From: Actinomycetes bacterium
GTDB lineage: Bacteria; Actinomycetota; Thermoleophilia; Solirubrobacterales; Solirubrobacteraceae
Length of the DNA stretch: 37,655 bases
Direction of reading: 5' to 3'
Assembly: GCA_021784895.1 (NCBI GenBank)
Contig: JAJYHG010000016.1
Span: forward strand, 1 to 37,655
In this document: positions 15,495-23,425 of the stretch, piece by piece
How the letters are laid out: every line of letters starts with the position of its first letter
Position numbering within the stretch: position 1 is the first letter of the stretch
Made by a program: the position numbers and the translations under genes
The notes under the pieces: generated by a model
Databases searched by the model: none
What the model was told of the DNA's origin: nothing
What the model saw: the letters and a program-made list of their open reading frames with translations, nothing else

Positions 15495-15500
15495 TAGACT
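15495..15500 (+). promoter_or_regulatory. -10-like TAGACT, near-leaderless start
   Basis: TAGACT ends nine bases before ATG 15510, with no Shine-Dalgarno sequence in between (GCGCCCACC). Supports a short or absent leader for the NTF2-MBL gene. Confidence 0.4.
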
Positions 15501-15509
15501 GCGCCCACC

Positions 15510-16706
15510 ATGGCGTCCGGCTCGGTGATCGCCAAACGCTACTTTGCGGCGCTGCAGGCGCGTGAGCTCGACGCTGCGCTTGCCTGCTGGAGGCCCGGTG
15601 CCGTCGAGCGTCTAATCGGCCAGGGTGAGCTGGTTGCCCCGGACGGCGTCCGCGAGTACCTCACGGCCCTGTTCGATGCATTCCCCGACTTCAGTTTCGA
15701 GCTGATCGACACGACCACGCAGCGGGAGCGCTGCTCGGTGCGCTGGCGTGCGAGCGGGACGTTTGCCGGCCCCGGCTCCTTTCAGGGCTTGCGCGCCAAC
15801 GGCCGCTCGATCACGATCGAGGGTTGCGACGTGCTGGAGGTGGCCGAGGACCAGATCGTGGCCGGCACCGTCTACCTCGACCGTGGTGAGGTGGCCCGCC
15901 AGCTCGGGCTGCTGCCGCCGGCTGCCTCGGCGGCGGAGCGGCGCCTCACTACGGTCGTCAACCTCCGCACCGGAGCCCGGCGGGCGCTCTACGGGGGCGA
16001 GCCGCGGGCGATCGCTGCCGGGGTGTGGCTCCTGCGCGGGTGGATCACGCGCCACATGAACGTGTACCTGATCGAGCACGAGGGCGGCGTGATGGTGTAC
16101 GACGCGGGCGCCGCCGCCATGGGCCCGGCGATCCGGGCAGCTGCCGTGCGCCTCGGCGGCATCAGGGGGGTCGTGCTCGGGCACGCCGACTGCGACCACC
16201 GCGGCGGCGCTGCCGCGCTCGGCGTGCCGGTTCACTGCCATGCGCGTGAGCGCTCGGCTGCCCAATCAGCCTCGCCCTACCGGGACTACTGGAACCTGGG
16301 CCTGCTGCGTGGCTGGGCACGGCCGGTGTATCCCCGCCTGCTCGCGGCCTGGGATGGCGGCGCCCTGGAGGTGGCGGGCACCCTCGACGAGGGCGACCTG
16401 GTGGCGGGCTTCCGGGTGCTTCACCTGCCCGGCCACGCGCCGGGGCTGATCGCGCTTTACCGCGAGCAGGACGGGCTCGCACTGGTCTCTGACCTGATCT
16501 ACACGATCGACCCGGAGACGGGCTTCGGCAACGCCGCCCACGTTCCCCACCCTGCCTTCAACTACGACACCGAGCAGGCCAGGGAGTCGATCAGGCGGCT
16601 CGCGGCGCTGCGGCCGAGCGTCGTCTGGCCCGGCCACGGCAAACCTGTGAGCGGGCCGGATGTCGAGCTCCAGATGCAGCGCGCAGCGGTGGCGGCCGTC
16701 CGCTGA
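15510..16706 (+). CDS. NTF2/SnoaL-like domain fused to a metallo-beta-lactamase-fold hydrolase
   Basis: 398 residues in two parts. Residues about 5-130 look like a SnoaL/NTF2 cone domain (AKRYFAALQARELDAALACW, then YLTALFDAFPDFSFELID). Residues about 165-395 are an MBL-fold hydrolase: GHADCDHRGG (His225, Asp227, Asp229, His230; Asp replaces the second His of the usual HxHxDH), HLPGHAPG, a metal Asp in VSDLIYT, and WPGHGKP near the end. The Asp change may alter one metal site. The NTF2 part could gate substrates or help dimerise. Substrate unknown. It begins a coupled run with the next two genes (TGATG and GTGA overlaps). Confidence 0.8.
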   Translation: MASGSVIAKRYFAALQARELDAALACWRPGAVERLIGQGELVAPDGVREYLTALFDAFPDFSFELIDTTTQRERCSVRWRASGTFAGPGSFQGLRANGRSITIEGCDVLEVAEDQIVAGTVYLDRGEVARQLGLLPPAASAAERRLTTVVNLRTGARRALYGGEPRAIAAGVWLLRGWITRHMNVYLIEHEGGVMVYDAGAAAMGPAIRAAAVRLGGIRGVVLGHADCDHRGGAAALGVPVHCHARERSAAQSASPYRDYWNLGLLRGWARPVYPRLLAAWDGGALEVAGTLDEGDLVAGFRVLHLPGHAPGLIALYREQDGLALVSDLIYTIDPETGFGNAAHVPHPAFNYDTEQARESIRRLAALRPSVVWPGHGKPVSGPDVELQMQRAAVAAVR

Positions 16707-17071
16707 TGGGCAGGCGCTCGCGCAGGCGCGTCGCGGGGAGTCTCGGCCCGGTCCTGCCGGCGGCCAGCAGCAGCTACAGCGACCCCGATGGAGGCGAACT
16801 GGAGCTGCGCTGTGCGCTGCCACCGCGGGCGCGGGCCGAGTACGCGGCCACGCTGCACGGCGGAGCCAACCGAGACGACGCCTGGCAGCGAGCGACCGAG
16901 CTGCTGTTCGAGCGGCTGGCAGTCTCCTGGACCATCGCGGGTGTGCGAACCGGCACTCAGCGCGAGCTGCTCGGCCGCTACCGCATGGCCACCGTGGCGG
17001 AGCGGCGGTTCGTGCGCGAGAGCCTGCGCGCGCACCTGAAGGACAATTTCCCTGAGATGGAGGCGCCGTGA
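16706..17071 (+). CDS. Conserved-looking small protein of unknown function
   Basis: 121 residues. The start overlaps the preceding stop by one base (TGATG) and the stop overlaps the next start (GTGA), which is good support for a translated gene. The N-terminus is basic (MGRRSRRRVAGS). The rest is amphipathic and helical in character (DDAWQRATELLFERLAVSW...LLGRYRMATVAERRFVRESLRAHL), with no membrane segment. I do not recognise a family. Its tight coupling to the MBL protein and the aminopeptidase suggests a shared process. Confidence 0.7.
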   Translation: MGRRSRRRVAGSLGPVLPAASSSYSDPDGGELELRCALPPRARAEYAATLHGGANRDDAWQRATELLFERLAVSWTIAGVRTGTQRELLGRYRMATVAERRFVRESLRAHLKDNFPEMEAP

Positions 17072-18147
17072 TCGATGTCGATGCCTTTGCCACGCTGCTC
17101 GCCGACTGGTGCCTCGAGGTTGGGCCCGGCCAGCAGATCCTGATCCAGACCACGACGCTCGCGCAGGAGCCGGCGGCAGCGCTATACCGAGCGGTGCTGG
17201 ACCGGGGCGGCTGGCCGCTGCTGCGCCTGGAGCCGCCGGGCCTCGCCGCCGACTTCTTCAGCCACGCCTCCGATAGCCACCTCGACGGGGTGGCGGGTGT
17301 AGAGCTGGCCGAGGCGCAAGCCGTGGACGCCACCTTGTGCATCATCGCCAACGCCGTGGCGAATCCGCTGGCCGGCGTTGCCCCGGCGCTTTTAGCCCGC
17401 CGGGCGCGCGGGGTCACGGCGCTGCGGGAGGCATTGACCAAGCGGCGCTGGGCGCTGACCATCTGGCCGACGGCGGCGCAGGCTGAGCTGGCGCGCATGC
17501 CGGAGGCAGAGTATGCGGCCTTCCTTAACCGGGCGCTGATGCTCGACCAGGGCGACCCGGTCGCGGCCTGGAGCCGCCTGCGGGAGCGGCAGGCGGCGAT
17601 CATCGAGCGGCTTGCGCCCGCGCGTGAGGTCCGCATCGAGGCGCCCGGCACCGACCTGCGCCTGAACGTCGCGGGCCGCACCTGGATCAATTCCGACGGG
17701 CGGCGCAACATGCCAAGCGGCGAGGTCTTCACGGGGCCGCGCGAGGACTCGGCCGACGGCACCATCCGCTTTGACGTGCCCTCGCGTGCCCGCGGGGTCG
17801 AGGTGACGGGGGCGGAGCTCACCTTCAGAGCGGGTGAGGTTGTGGCCGCCCACGCCGATGTCGGCGACGAGCACCTCCAGGCAGCGCTCGCGACCGACCC
17901 TGGCGCCCGCTTGCTCGGCGAACTCGGGATCGGCACCAACACCGGCATCGACCGCGCCACCGGGTCCACCCTGCTCGACGAGAAGATCGCGGGCACTGTG
18001 CACCTCGCGCTCGGCCGTTCCTATCCCGAGACCGGCGGCACCAACCAGTCGGCCCTGCACTGGGACTTGATCTGCGACCTGCGCCGCGGCGGCTGCTTGA
18101 GCGTGGACGGCGAGCCGCTGGTCGTCGACGGGCGCCTGGTGGTGTAG
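17068..18147 (+). CDS. M29-family metallo-aminopeptidase (AmpS/aminopeptidase T type)
   Basis: 359 residues. The C-terminal catalytic half is characteristic: NMPSGEVFTGPREDSADG with Glu219, LGELGIGTN with Glu285, EKIAGTVHLALGRSYPE with His312 and Tyr319, and SALHWDLICDL with His331 and Asp333. These are the expected metal ligands and catalytic residues of the two-metal M29 enzymes. It releases N-terminal amino acids from peptides in the cytoplasm. GTG 17068 overlaps the previous stop. At about 40 residues shorter than many family members (about 400) it is still complete at the active site. Confidence 0.92.
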   Translation: MIDVDAFATLLADWCLEVGPGQQILIQTTTLAQEPAAALYRAVLDRGGWPLLRLEPPGLAADFFSHASDSHLDGVAGVELAEAQAVDATLCIIANAVANPLAGVAPALLARRARGVTALREALTKRRWALTIWPTAAQAELARMPEAEYAAFLNRALMLDQGDPVAAWSRLRERQAAIIERLAPAREVRIEAPGTDLRLNVAGRTWINSDGRRNMPSGEVFTGPREDSADGTIRFDVPSRARGVEVTGAELTFRAGEVVAAHADVGDEHLQAALATDPGARLLGELGIGTNTGIDRATGSTLLDEKIAGTVHLALGRSYPETGGTNQSALHWDLICDLRRGGCLSVDGEPLVVDGRLVV

Positions 18148-18204
18148 GGGCGAGGACTGGGGCTGGGAGGAGGCACGGGAAGTGCGTGCCGTGTGCACTT
18201 TGGG

Positions 18205-18244
18205 TAGGGTGTTTTGAACTGTGACGATCAAAAGCCTGGGGTGA
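18205..18244 (+). promoter_or_regulatory. Possible promoter and 7-codon leader ORF before pyruvate kinase
   Basis: TAGGGT (18205-18210) resembles a -10. Ten bases later GTG 18221 opens a tiny frame, MTIKSLG then stop (18221-18244), ending nine bases before the pyruvate kinase ATG. No strong ribosome site precedes that ATG, so reinitiation is conceivable. Speculative. Confidence 0.25.
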
Positions 18245-18253
18245 ATTGAGCAG

Positions 18254-19660
18254 ATGCGCCGTACCAAGATCGTCGCCACGATCGGTCCCGCCTCGCGTGA
18301 GCCTGACGTGCTTGCGCGCATGGTGGAGGCCGGCATGGACGTGGCGCGGCTGAACTTCTCGCATGGCGATCCCGAACTGCACGCGGAGAGCGCCGACCGT
18401 GTGCGCGCGGCGGCCAGCGCCGCGGGGCGGCAGGTCGCGATCCTGCAGGACCTGCCCGGCCCCAAGCTACGCGTCGGCGCAGTCCAGAACGGTCTCGCCG
18501 ACCTCGAGCCGGGTCAGAGCCTCGTGCTCCAGTGCGGCTCAACCGAGCCCGGTGATGCGCACCGGCTGTCGGTCAGCTGGGCGGGGCTTGCCGATGCGGT
18601 GCAGCCGGGCGACGTCATCTACCTCGCCGATGGCAAGATCCGCCTGCGCGTCGATGCCTGCCGCAACGGTGACGGCGAGGTGGAGACCACGGTGGAGGTG
18701 GGTGGCATCGTGGCCTCGCGCCAGGGCCTCAACATTCCCGGCTCCACCAAGGGACTCGACGCCGTGCCGGCCGAGGACCTGGAGATGCTGCGCTTCGGTG
18801 AGGAGATCGGCGTTGACCTGGTCGCGCTGTCGTTCGTGCGCACCGCCCAGGACATCATCAGCGTCCGCAGGCACACCCGCCAGCCGCTGATCGCCAAGAT
18901 CGAGAAACCGCAGGCGATGGAGGCCGCCGAGGACATCATCCGCGCTGCCGACTGCGTGATGGTTGCGCGCGGCGACTTGGGCATCGAACTCGCGATCGAG
19001 GATGTCCCGCTCGCCCAGAAGCGGCTGCTGAAGCTCGCGGGGCAGCTCGCCCGGCCGTCGATCACCGCCACCCAGATGCTCGACTCGATGGTGTCCTCGC
19101 CGCGCCCGACACGCGCCGAGGCCACCGACGTGGCCAACGCGATCTTCGACGGCACCGATGCGGTGATGCTCTCCCAGGAGACAGCGGTCGGCCAGTACCC
19201 GGTTGAGACCGTGGCGATGATGGCCTCGATCGCCGAGCGCACCGAGCAGGCGCTCCCGTATCGCGAGTGGAACGAGACGCGTGTGCGCCGGGACGCGCGC
19301 GACCCCGCGTACACGGTCGCCTACAGCGCCTGTGCGGCGGCGCGAGATCTGCACCTGGCGGCGATCGTGACGCCCACGCTCTCCGGCCGCTCGGCCCGGC
19401 TGGTCGCCTCGCACCGGCCGAATGTGCCGATCTATGCGCTGTCGCCCGGCCACGAGACGGTCCGGCGCTGTGGCCTGATGTGGGGGGTCCAGGCGGCCTC
19501 GATGCGGCGCCACGAAGTCACCGAGGAGCTGATTGCCGATGCCGCGCGGCGCGTGGTCGAGCTGGGCTGGGTCAAGCCCGGTCAGCGCGTGGCGATCACC
19601 GCCGGCCTGCCCAGTGGCCGCCCCGGCACCACCAGCCTGCTGCAGATCCAGCGCGTTTGA
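18254..19660 (+). CDS. pyk: Pyruvate kinase
   Basis: 468 residues. Full-length bacterial pyruvate kinase: KIVATIGPAS near the start, ARLNFSHGD with Arg32, Asn34 and Ser36 for phosphate and K+ binding, a B domain at about 70-165, IAKIEKPQ with catalytic Lys215 and metal Glu217, ARGDLGIE with metal Asp241, and TATQMLDSM. The signature PTRAEATDVANAIFDGTDAV is followed by the C-terminal allosteric domain. It converts phosphoenolpyruvate and ADP to pyruvate and ATP. It stands alone, with an aminopeptidase upstream and a convergent kinase gene downstream. Confidence 0.97.
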   Translation: MRRTKIVATIGPASREPDVLARMVEAGMDVARLNFSHGDPELHAESADRVRAAASAAGRQVAILQDLPGPKLRVGAVQNGLADLEPGQSLVLQCGSTEPGDAHRLSVSWAGLADAVQPGDVIYLADGKIRLRVDACRNGDGEVETTVEVGGIVASRQGLNIPGSTKGLDAVPAEDLEMLRFGEEIGVDLVALSFVRTAQDIISVRRHTRQPLIAKIEKPQAMEAAEDIIRAADCVMVARGDLGIELAIEDVPLAQKRLLKLAGQLARPSITATQMLDSMVSSPRPTRAEATDVANAIFDGTDAVMLSQETAVGQYPVETVAMMASIAERTEQALPYREWNETRVRRDARDPAYTVAYSACAAARDLHLAAIVTPTLSGRSARLVASHRPNVPIYALSPGHETVRRCGLMWGVQAASMRRHEVTEELIADAARRVVELGWVKPGQRVAITAGLPSGRPGTTSLLQIQRV

Positions 19661-19663
19661 GGC

Positions 19664-19690
19664 GGCGCCCAGCGCGCCCAGCGCGTCCAG
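19664..19690. repeat. 9-nt tandem repeat between convergent genes
   Basis: Three tandem copies of GCGCCCAGC (the last reads GCGTCCAGC) fill most of the 31-bp gap between the pyruvate kinase stop and the stop of the ABC1-type kinase. Only a weak five-bp hairpin (GGCGC/GCGCC) can form. No convincing terminator. Confidence 0.5.
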
Positions 19691-19691
19691 C

Positions 19692-21083
19692 TCACGCCCG
19701 CGCGCGGCCCTCCTTGTAGAACGCCGCCTCGGCGGCGCCGAGCTCGGTCTCGGGCGGGTCGCCGTAGTACCACTCGCGCACGATCCGGTGGAAGTTGCCG
19801 CGGGCGTAGAGCTGTGAGATCACCGCCAGCGTGAGCACCTCCATCCGCCGGCCGAAGATGTGGTCGGGCGGGGCCGACTCGTGGCGTAGCTGGCCGAAGT
19901 ACTCGGAGCGCGGGTCGCTCATGTCGATCAGCACCTGGGTGGCGTAGTCGGGCGTCAGCGCCACCTCCGCGTCGACCGTGTACCAGGAGGTCGCCGCCCG
20001 GAAGTGCTCGAGCACGCGGTCGGGGTCGAACTTATCCGGGTCGGGAAAGAAGCCGACCTCCGTGCCGAGCGCCATGATCTTGTCCTTGTCGCCCTCGATC
20101 ACGGCGCGGGCGATCTCCATCTCGAGCTCGACGGCGCCGGCCGGCATCCGCTTGAACAGGCCGAAGTCGAAGAACGCCACCCGCCCGTCGGCCAAGAGCA
20201 TCGAGTTGCCGGGGTGGGGGTCGCCCGAGAACTGGCGGTGGCGGTACATGCAGCCGAAGTAGAAGCGGAACAGGATCTCGCCGACGCGGTCGCGCTGCGC
20301 CTGCGGGTAGCCCTTGAGCTCCTCGAACCCGATTCCCTCGACGAACTCGCTGACGAGCACGCGCTCGCGCGAGAGCTCGGTCACCACCGACGGCACGGCG
20401 ATGAACGGGTGGCCGCGGTAGATCCGCGCGAGCGTCCGCTGATTCTGAGCCTCGAGTTCGTAGTCGAGCTCCTCCTCGATCCGGTGGCGGATCTCCTCGC
20501 CTACGGTCTTGGGGTCCAGTCCGGGCGCGATCCGCTTGGCGATCCGCAGGATCATGCCGAGGTTCTGCAGGTCAGCCCGGACCGCCGCCGCCACCCCCGG
20601 ATACTGGACCTTGACGGCCACGTCGCGGCCGTCGTGCAGCTGCGCCCGGTAGACCTGGCCGATCGACGCCGCCGCGATCGGCTGCTCATCAAACTCCGCG
20701 AAGGCCTCCGCCAGCTTCTCGCCCAGCTCATGTTCGATCACTCTGCGCATCTCGCTGAAGGTCACGGCGGGCGCGGCGTCTCGCAGGCGCGCGAGCTTGC
20801 GCTGGAACTCGTCGCGGTGCTCGGGCGGCACCAGGCCCGCATCGAGGAACGAGAGCACCTGGCCGACCTTCATGGCCGCGCCCTTCATGGTCCCGAGCGC
20901 GGCCACGATCTGCTCGGCCGCCTCGAGGTTGCGCCGCTCGAGCGCCGCCTCGCGCCCCTCCTTGCTGCGCACGACGTTCCCGGCCACGGTCCCAGCCTGC
21001 CGGATCGCCTGCCCGGCGGCCAGGCTGCCGATCGTGGCGGTGCGCCGGATCCGGGAGGTGGGGATCTTGCTGCTGTCTGCCAT
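19692..21083 (-). CDS. ABC1/UbiB (AarF)-type atypical kinase
   Basis: 463 residues. Family marks are the KxGQ motif at 72-75 (MKVGQVLSFLD), the Ala-rich nucleotide loop AAASIGQVYRA at 137-147, the ATP lysine Lys158 (VAVKVQYPG), the catalytic-loop counterpart GDPHPGN with Asp288 and Asn293, and the metal Asp306 in FFDFG. UbiB relatives support isoprenoid quinone or other lipid metabolism, with ATPase activity documented for some members. The role here is inferred. The protein has no C-terminal membrane helices of UbiB type that I can see. It lies 30 bp behind the MBL gene and is probably co-transcribed. ATG 21083 has only a weak TACCCA seven bases upstream. Confidence 0.9.
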   Translation of the reverse strand: MADSSKIPTSRIRRTATIGSLAAGQAIRQAGTVAGNVVRSKEGREAALERRNLEAAEQIVAALGTMKGAAMKVGQVLSFLDAGLVPPEHRDEFQRKLARLRDAAPAVTFSEMRRVIEHELGEKLAEAFAEFDEQPIAAASIGQVYRAQLHDGRDVAVKVQYPGVAAAVRADLQNLGMILRIAKRIAPGLDPKTVGEEIRHRIEEELDYELEAQNQRTLARIYRGHPFIAVPSVVTELSRERVLVSEFVEGIGFEELKGYPQAQRDRVGEILFRFYFGCMYRHRQFSGDPHPGNSMLLADGRVAFFDFGLFKRMPAGAVELEMEIARAVIEGDKDKIMALGTEVGFFPDPDKFDPDRVLEHFRAATSWYTVDAEVALTPDYATQVLIDMSDPRSEYFGQLRHESAPPDHIFGRRMEVLTLAVISQLYARGNFHRIVREWYYGDPPETELGAAEAAFYKEGRARA

Positions 21084-21113
21084 GGCGGGGTGGGTAGGCG
21101 GTCGGTAGGCCGG

Positions 21114-21890
21114 CTAGCCGGTAGCGCCGGGGGCCGGTCCGGCACCGCCTGCGAGTTCCACACGCGAGCCGGGGAGGATGTCGTCAGAGCCGTCTGGCCA
21201 GCGCACCCAGGCCTTGTGGCCGCCGTCGTAGTCGCGGGCCAGCAGCACCAGCGTCGCTGGCTGGCCCAGCGCCAGGCACGCGCCGGTACCCTCAGGGTCA
21301 AGGCCTCGCCAGATGCGCACGAACGGGTTTGAGCGAAGCTCGTCACCGACCGTCGTCGGCTCGGTGTGGCCGGGGTGGATGCGCGTGCCCTCGGGCAGCG
21401 CGAGCAGCGTGTCCATGATCGAGGCGCGCAGGTCGGCGTAGGTGGTGTGGCCGGGGGCATGCACGCCGCCGACCGATCCCCGGAACAGCGTGTCACCGGT
21501 GAACAGGTCGCTGCCGCCGGCCAGCAGCGACACCATCCCGGCCGTATGCCCGGGCGTGTGCAGCGCCTCGATCGTCAGGCCGCCGCTTTCAATCAGCTGG
21601 CCGCCGGCCAGGTCTCCGGTGGCGGCAGGCACCAGCTCGCGCTCCAGCGGATGGATCAGGACCGGTGTCCCAGGGTGGGCCGCCAGCACCTTCCCGAGCT
21701 CGCCGGTGTGGTCGTGATGGTGGTGGGTGAGCAGCACGTGCGAGAGCCCGTAGCCGTGGGCCTCGATCAGCTCCAGCAGGCCCGCCACGGGCCCTCCGGC
21801 GTCGATCAGCACCGCGCTGCCACCCTCCACATCCGCCACCAGGTAGGTGTTGGACAGCCACTCGGTGCTCATGGAGCGCTCGACGATCAC
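21114..21890 (-). CDS. Glyoxalase II-like metallo-beta-lactamase-fold hydrolase
   Basis: 258 residues from GTG 21890. The metal site is complete: THHHHDHTG (His56, His58, Asp60, His61), HTPGHTAG with His115, TGDTLF with bridging Asp133, and HPGHTEPTT with His175. It resembles hydroxyacylglutathione hydrolases and related thioesterases; in an actinobacterium the thiol would more likely be mycothiol or another. The C-terminal 60 residues (from RIWRGLDPEG) are an extra basic-acidic tail. The start at GTG 21890 is preferred over a TTG at 21914, because TACGCT lies exactly seven bases upstream of it and overlaps any longer reading. Confidence 0.85.
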   Translation of the reverse strand: MIVERSMSTEWLSNTYLVADVEGGSAVLIDAGGPVAGLLELIEAHGYGLSHVLLTHHHHDHTGELGKVLAAHPGTPVLIHPLERELVPAATGDLAGGQLIESGGLTIEALHTPGHTAGMVSLLAGGSDLFTGDTLFRGSVGGVHAPGHTTYADLRASIMDTLLALPEGTRIHPGHTEPTTVGDELRSNPFVRIWRGLDPEGTGACLALGQPATLVLLARDYDGGHKAWVRWPDGSDDILPGSRVELAGGAGPAPGATG

Positions 21891-21897
21891 TGTATGG

Positions 21898-21950
21898 AGC
21901 GTATCCGCTCGCAATCTGCTTGCGAGCCGCTTGTGCTCGTGAGATAGGCT
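21898..21950. promoter_or_regulatory. Divergent leaderless promoters around a palindromic operator
   Basis: TACGCT (minus, 21903-21898) lies seven bases before GTG 21890. TAGGCT (plus, 21945-21950) lies eight bases before GTG 21959. Between them GCTCGCAA - TCTGC - TTGCGAGC (21907-21927) is a perfect 8-bp dyad that covers the spacer or -35 area of the minus promoter and touches the -35 area of the plus one. It is placed as a two-way operator would be. Confidence 0.5.
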
Positions 21951-21958
21951 TAGACGCG

Positions 21959-22330
21959 GTGACGGTAGAACCGGGAAAGAGCAAGATCGCGCACCTGCTG
22001 GAGCGCCTGAGCTACGGCGTCGCGGCCCACGACCGCGAGAACCCGGGCCACCACACCTGGGGCATCGGGATGGCGCCGTTCGACATCGAGCGCCTCGGCC
22101 TCGACGAGGGCGAGGAGATCCTCCCCGGCATCGTGCTGCAGGCCGACAGCGGCGTCACTGGCGCCTTTCGCGTGCTCTGCGACGGAGACCACAACCGCGA
22201 GCAGGAGGAGGCCGAGGAGGAAGTGATCGACGCGGTCGCCCACGAGGCCCGCGAGCTCGAGGTCGTCCGCCCCGGCCGCGGAGGCGGCGCTAAGGAGGAG
22301 TACCCGCCGCCGCTGCGCCCGCCGTTCTAG
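21959..22330 (+). CDS. Small acidic protein of unknown function
   Basis: 123 residues from GTG 21959. An N-terminal helix (KIAHLLERLSYGVAAHD) is followed by a Gly/His-containing middle (NPGHHTWGIGMAPFDIERLG), a DGDHNREQEEAEEE highly acidic stretch and a Pro-rich end. No membrane segment or signal peptide. I do not recognise a family. It shares a putative operator with the divergent glyoxalase II-like gene. The codon bias is like the neighbours and the leaderless start signal supports it as real. Confidence 0.6.
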   Translation: MTVEPGKSKIAHLLERLSYGVAAHDRENPGHHTWGIGMAPFDIERLGLDEGEEILPGIVLQADSGVTGAFRVLCDGDHNREQEEAEEEVIDAVAHEARELEVVRPGRGGGAKEEYPPPLRPPF

Positions 22331-22341
22331 CGTCTGCCCTC

Positions 22342-22370
22342 GGGCGCGCTCGCCGCTGCTTCGCGCGCCC
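22342..22370 (+). terminator. 8-bp GC hairpin between two plus-strand genes
   Basis: GGGCGCGC (22342-22349) pairs with GCGCGCCC (22363-22370) across a 13-base loop. It lies just behind the stop of the small acidic protein gene and before the -10-like element of the Nudix gene. No U-run. Confidence 0.45.
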
Positions 22371-22385
22371 AGCCGGGGCGCGCAG

Positions 22386-22391
22386 TAGCTT
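22386..22391 (+). promoter_or_regulatory. -10-like TAGCTT, leaderless start
   Basis: TAGCTT ends exactly seven bases before GTG 22399 of the Nudix gene. No ribosome site is present, so the mRNA probably starts at the GTG. Confidence 0.45.
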
Positions 22392-22398
22392 TAGCTTC

Positions 22399-23061
22399 GT
22401 GGCAGCTGAGCCCGAGATACTCGCCCGCGGCCCGTGGAAGCCCGGCGAGGTGCGGGTGCTCTGGCGCGAGGCAGCGTTCGAGCCCGGCGCGGCGGCCACG
22501 GCCGAGGCCGACCGCAACCTGCAGGTGCTGGGCGCGCGCGGCTCGCCGACCTACGACGGACCGGCTGCGCGGATGGTCTCCTACGCGCAGACCGACAGCG
22601 GGCTCGAGCTCGAGCTGCAGCCGACGCGCTGGTCGCTGCGGCTCTCACGGACCGACGCGAGTGACAGCCTCTCGGCGCTGTGCGTGGTCCGCGACGCCCG
22701 CGGTGGCTGGCTGGCGGGCCGGCGCGCCGACTGGGTCGCCTCGTGGGCGGGCCGCTGGACGCTCGGCGCCGGCGGCTCGGTCGAGGTCGGCGAGCACCCG
22801 GCCCGGACGCTCGAGCGCGAGCTCGTGGAGGAGTGGGGCGTGCGCCCCGAGCGCCTGCAGGTGGAGGCGCTGGTGCGTCCCGCAAACCGCATGGTGATGT
22901 TCGTCGGCCAGGCATGGCTTGCGGCCGGCGCGGCCGTGACCCCGGATCACGAGCACGATCAGTTCAGCTGGTGGCCGCCGGAGATCGGCCGCTGGCCGGC
23001 CGAGGCCGACCCCGAGCTGCGGGCGATCGGGGCGCTCGTGTCGAGCGCCCCGATCGCCTAA
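22399..23061 (+). CDS. Nudix hydrolase
   Basis: 220 residues. The Nudix box is complete at 126-148: G126, E132, R140, E141, E144, E145 and G147 in the order GSVEVGEHPA then RTLERELVEEWGV. The enzyme should hydrolyse a nucleoside diphosphate linked to some moiety X using Mg2+. The N-terminal 90 residues are a separate region (WKPGEVRVLWREAAFEPG...LELQPTRWSLRLS) that I do not recognise and that may set substrate preference. Leaderless GTG start. The small membrane protein follows 10 bp later with its own putative -10. Confidence 0.88.
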   Translation: MAAEPEILARGPWKPGEVRVLWREAAFEPGAAATAEADRNLQVLGARGSPTYDGPAARMVSYAQTDSGLELELQPTRWSLRLSRTDASDSLSALCVVRDARGGWLAGRRADWVASWAGRWTLGAGGSVEVGEHPARTLERELVEEWGVRPERLQVEALVRPANRMVMFVGQAWLAAGAAVTPDHEHDQFSWWPPEIGRWPAEADPELRAIGALVSSAPIA

Positions 23062-23064
23062 TGT
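23059..23064 (+). promoter_or_regulatory. -10-like TAATGT overlapping the Nudix stop, leaderless start
   Basis: TAATGT includes the Nudix TAA stop and ends exactly seven bases before GTG 23072. No ribosome site is seen. Confidence 0.4.
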
Positions 23065-23071
23065 CTGGCCG

Positions 23072-23404
23072 GTGAGCACAGACCCGCAGCCCCTGTTCAC
23101 CCGCATCGTCACCTTCAACCGGCTCGAGTTCGTCTCGTTCTTTCACTCCTGCATCTACCTGTCGCTGTTGATCTGCGCCTTCGCGCTCGGCAACCCGGAG
23201 CCTGCGACGTTCGTGCTTGGTATGTCCCACGGGCTCCTGTGGATCGGCATGTCGCTGACCTGCATCGCCGCCGCGCGTATGAAGGTGATCCCCTACTGGC
23301 TGGCCGTGACGGTCGCCATCCTGGGCGGGCTGGGGCCGTTCCTGGGCACGGCCGGGTTCATCCGTGAAACCCGACGGCGGGCCCGTGCTGCGGCGACTGG
23401 CTAA
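23072..23404 (+). CDS. Small membrane protein, perhaps DUF3817-like
   Basis: 110 residues with about three membrane helices (about 24-41, 45-66, 72-92). The N-terminal segment FTRIVTFNRLEFVSFFHS and the short length recall DUF3817 proteins of actinobacteria, but the match is only by eye. A basic C-terminus (RETRRRARAAA) should lie in the cytoplasm. Function unknown. It lies 21 bp before the 2-oxoglutarate dehydrogenase gene. Confidence 0.65.
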   Translation: MSTDPQPLFTRIVTFNRLEFVSFFHSCIYLSLLICAFALGNPEPATFVLGMSHGLLWIGMSLTCIAAARMKVIPYWLAVTVAILGGLGPFLGTAGFIRETRRRARAAATG

Positions 23405-23425
23405 CCTACCTAGCGGACAGTTTCG

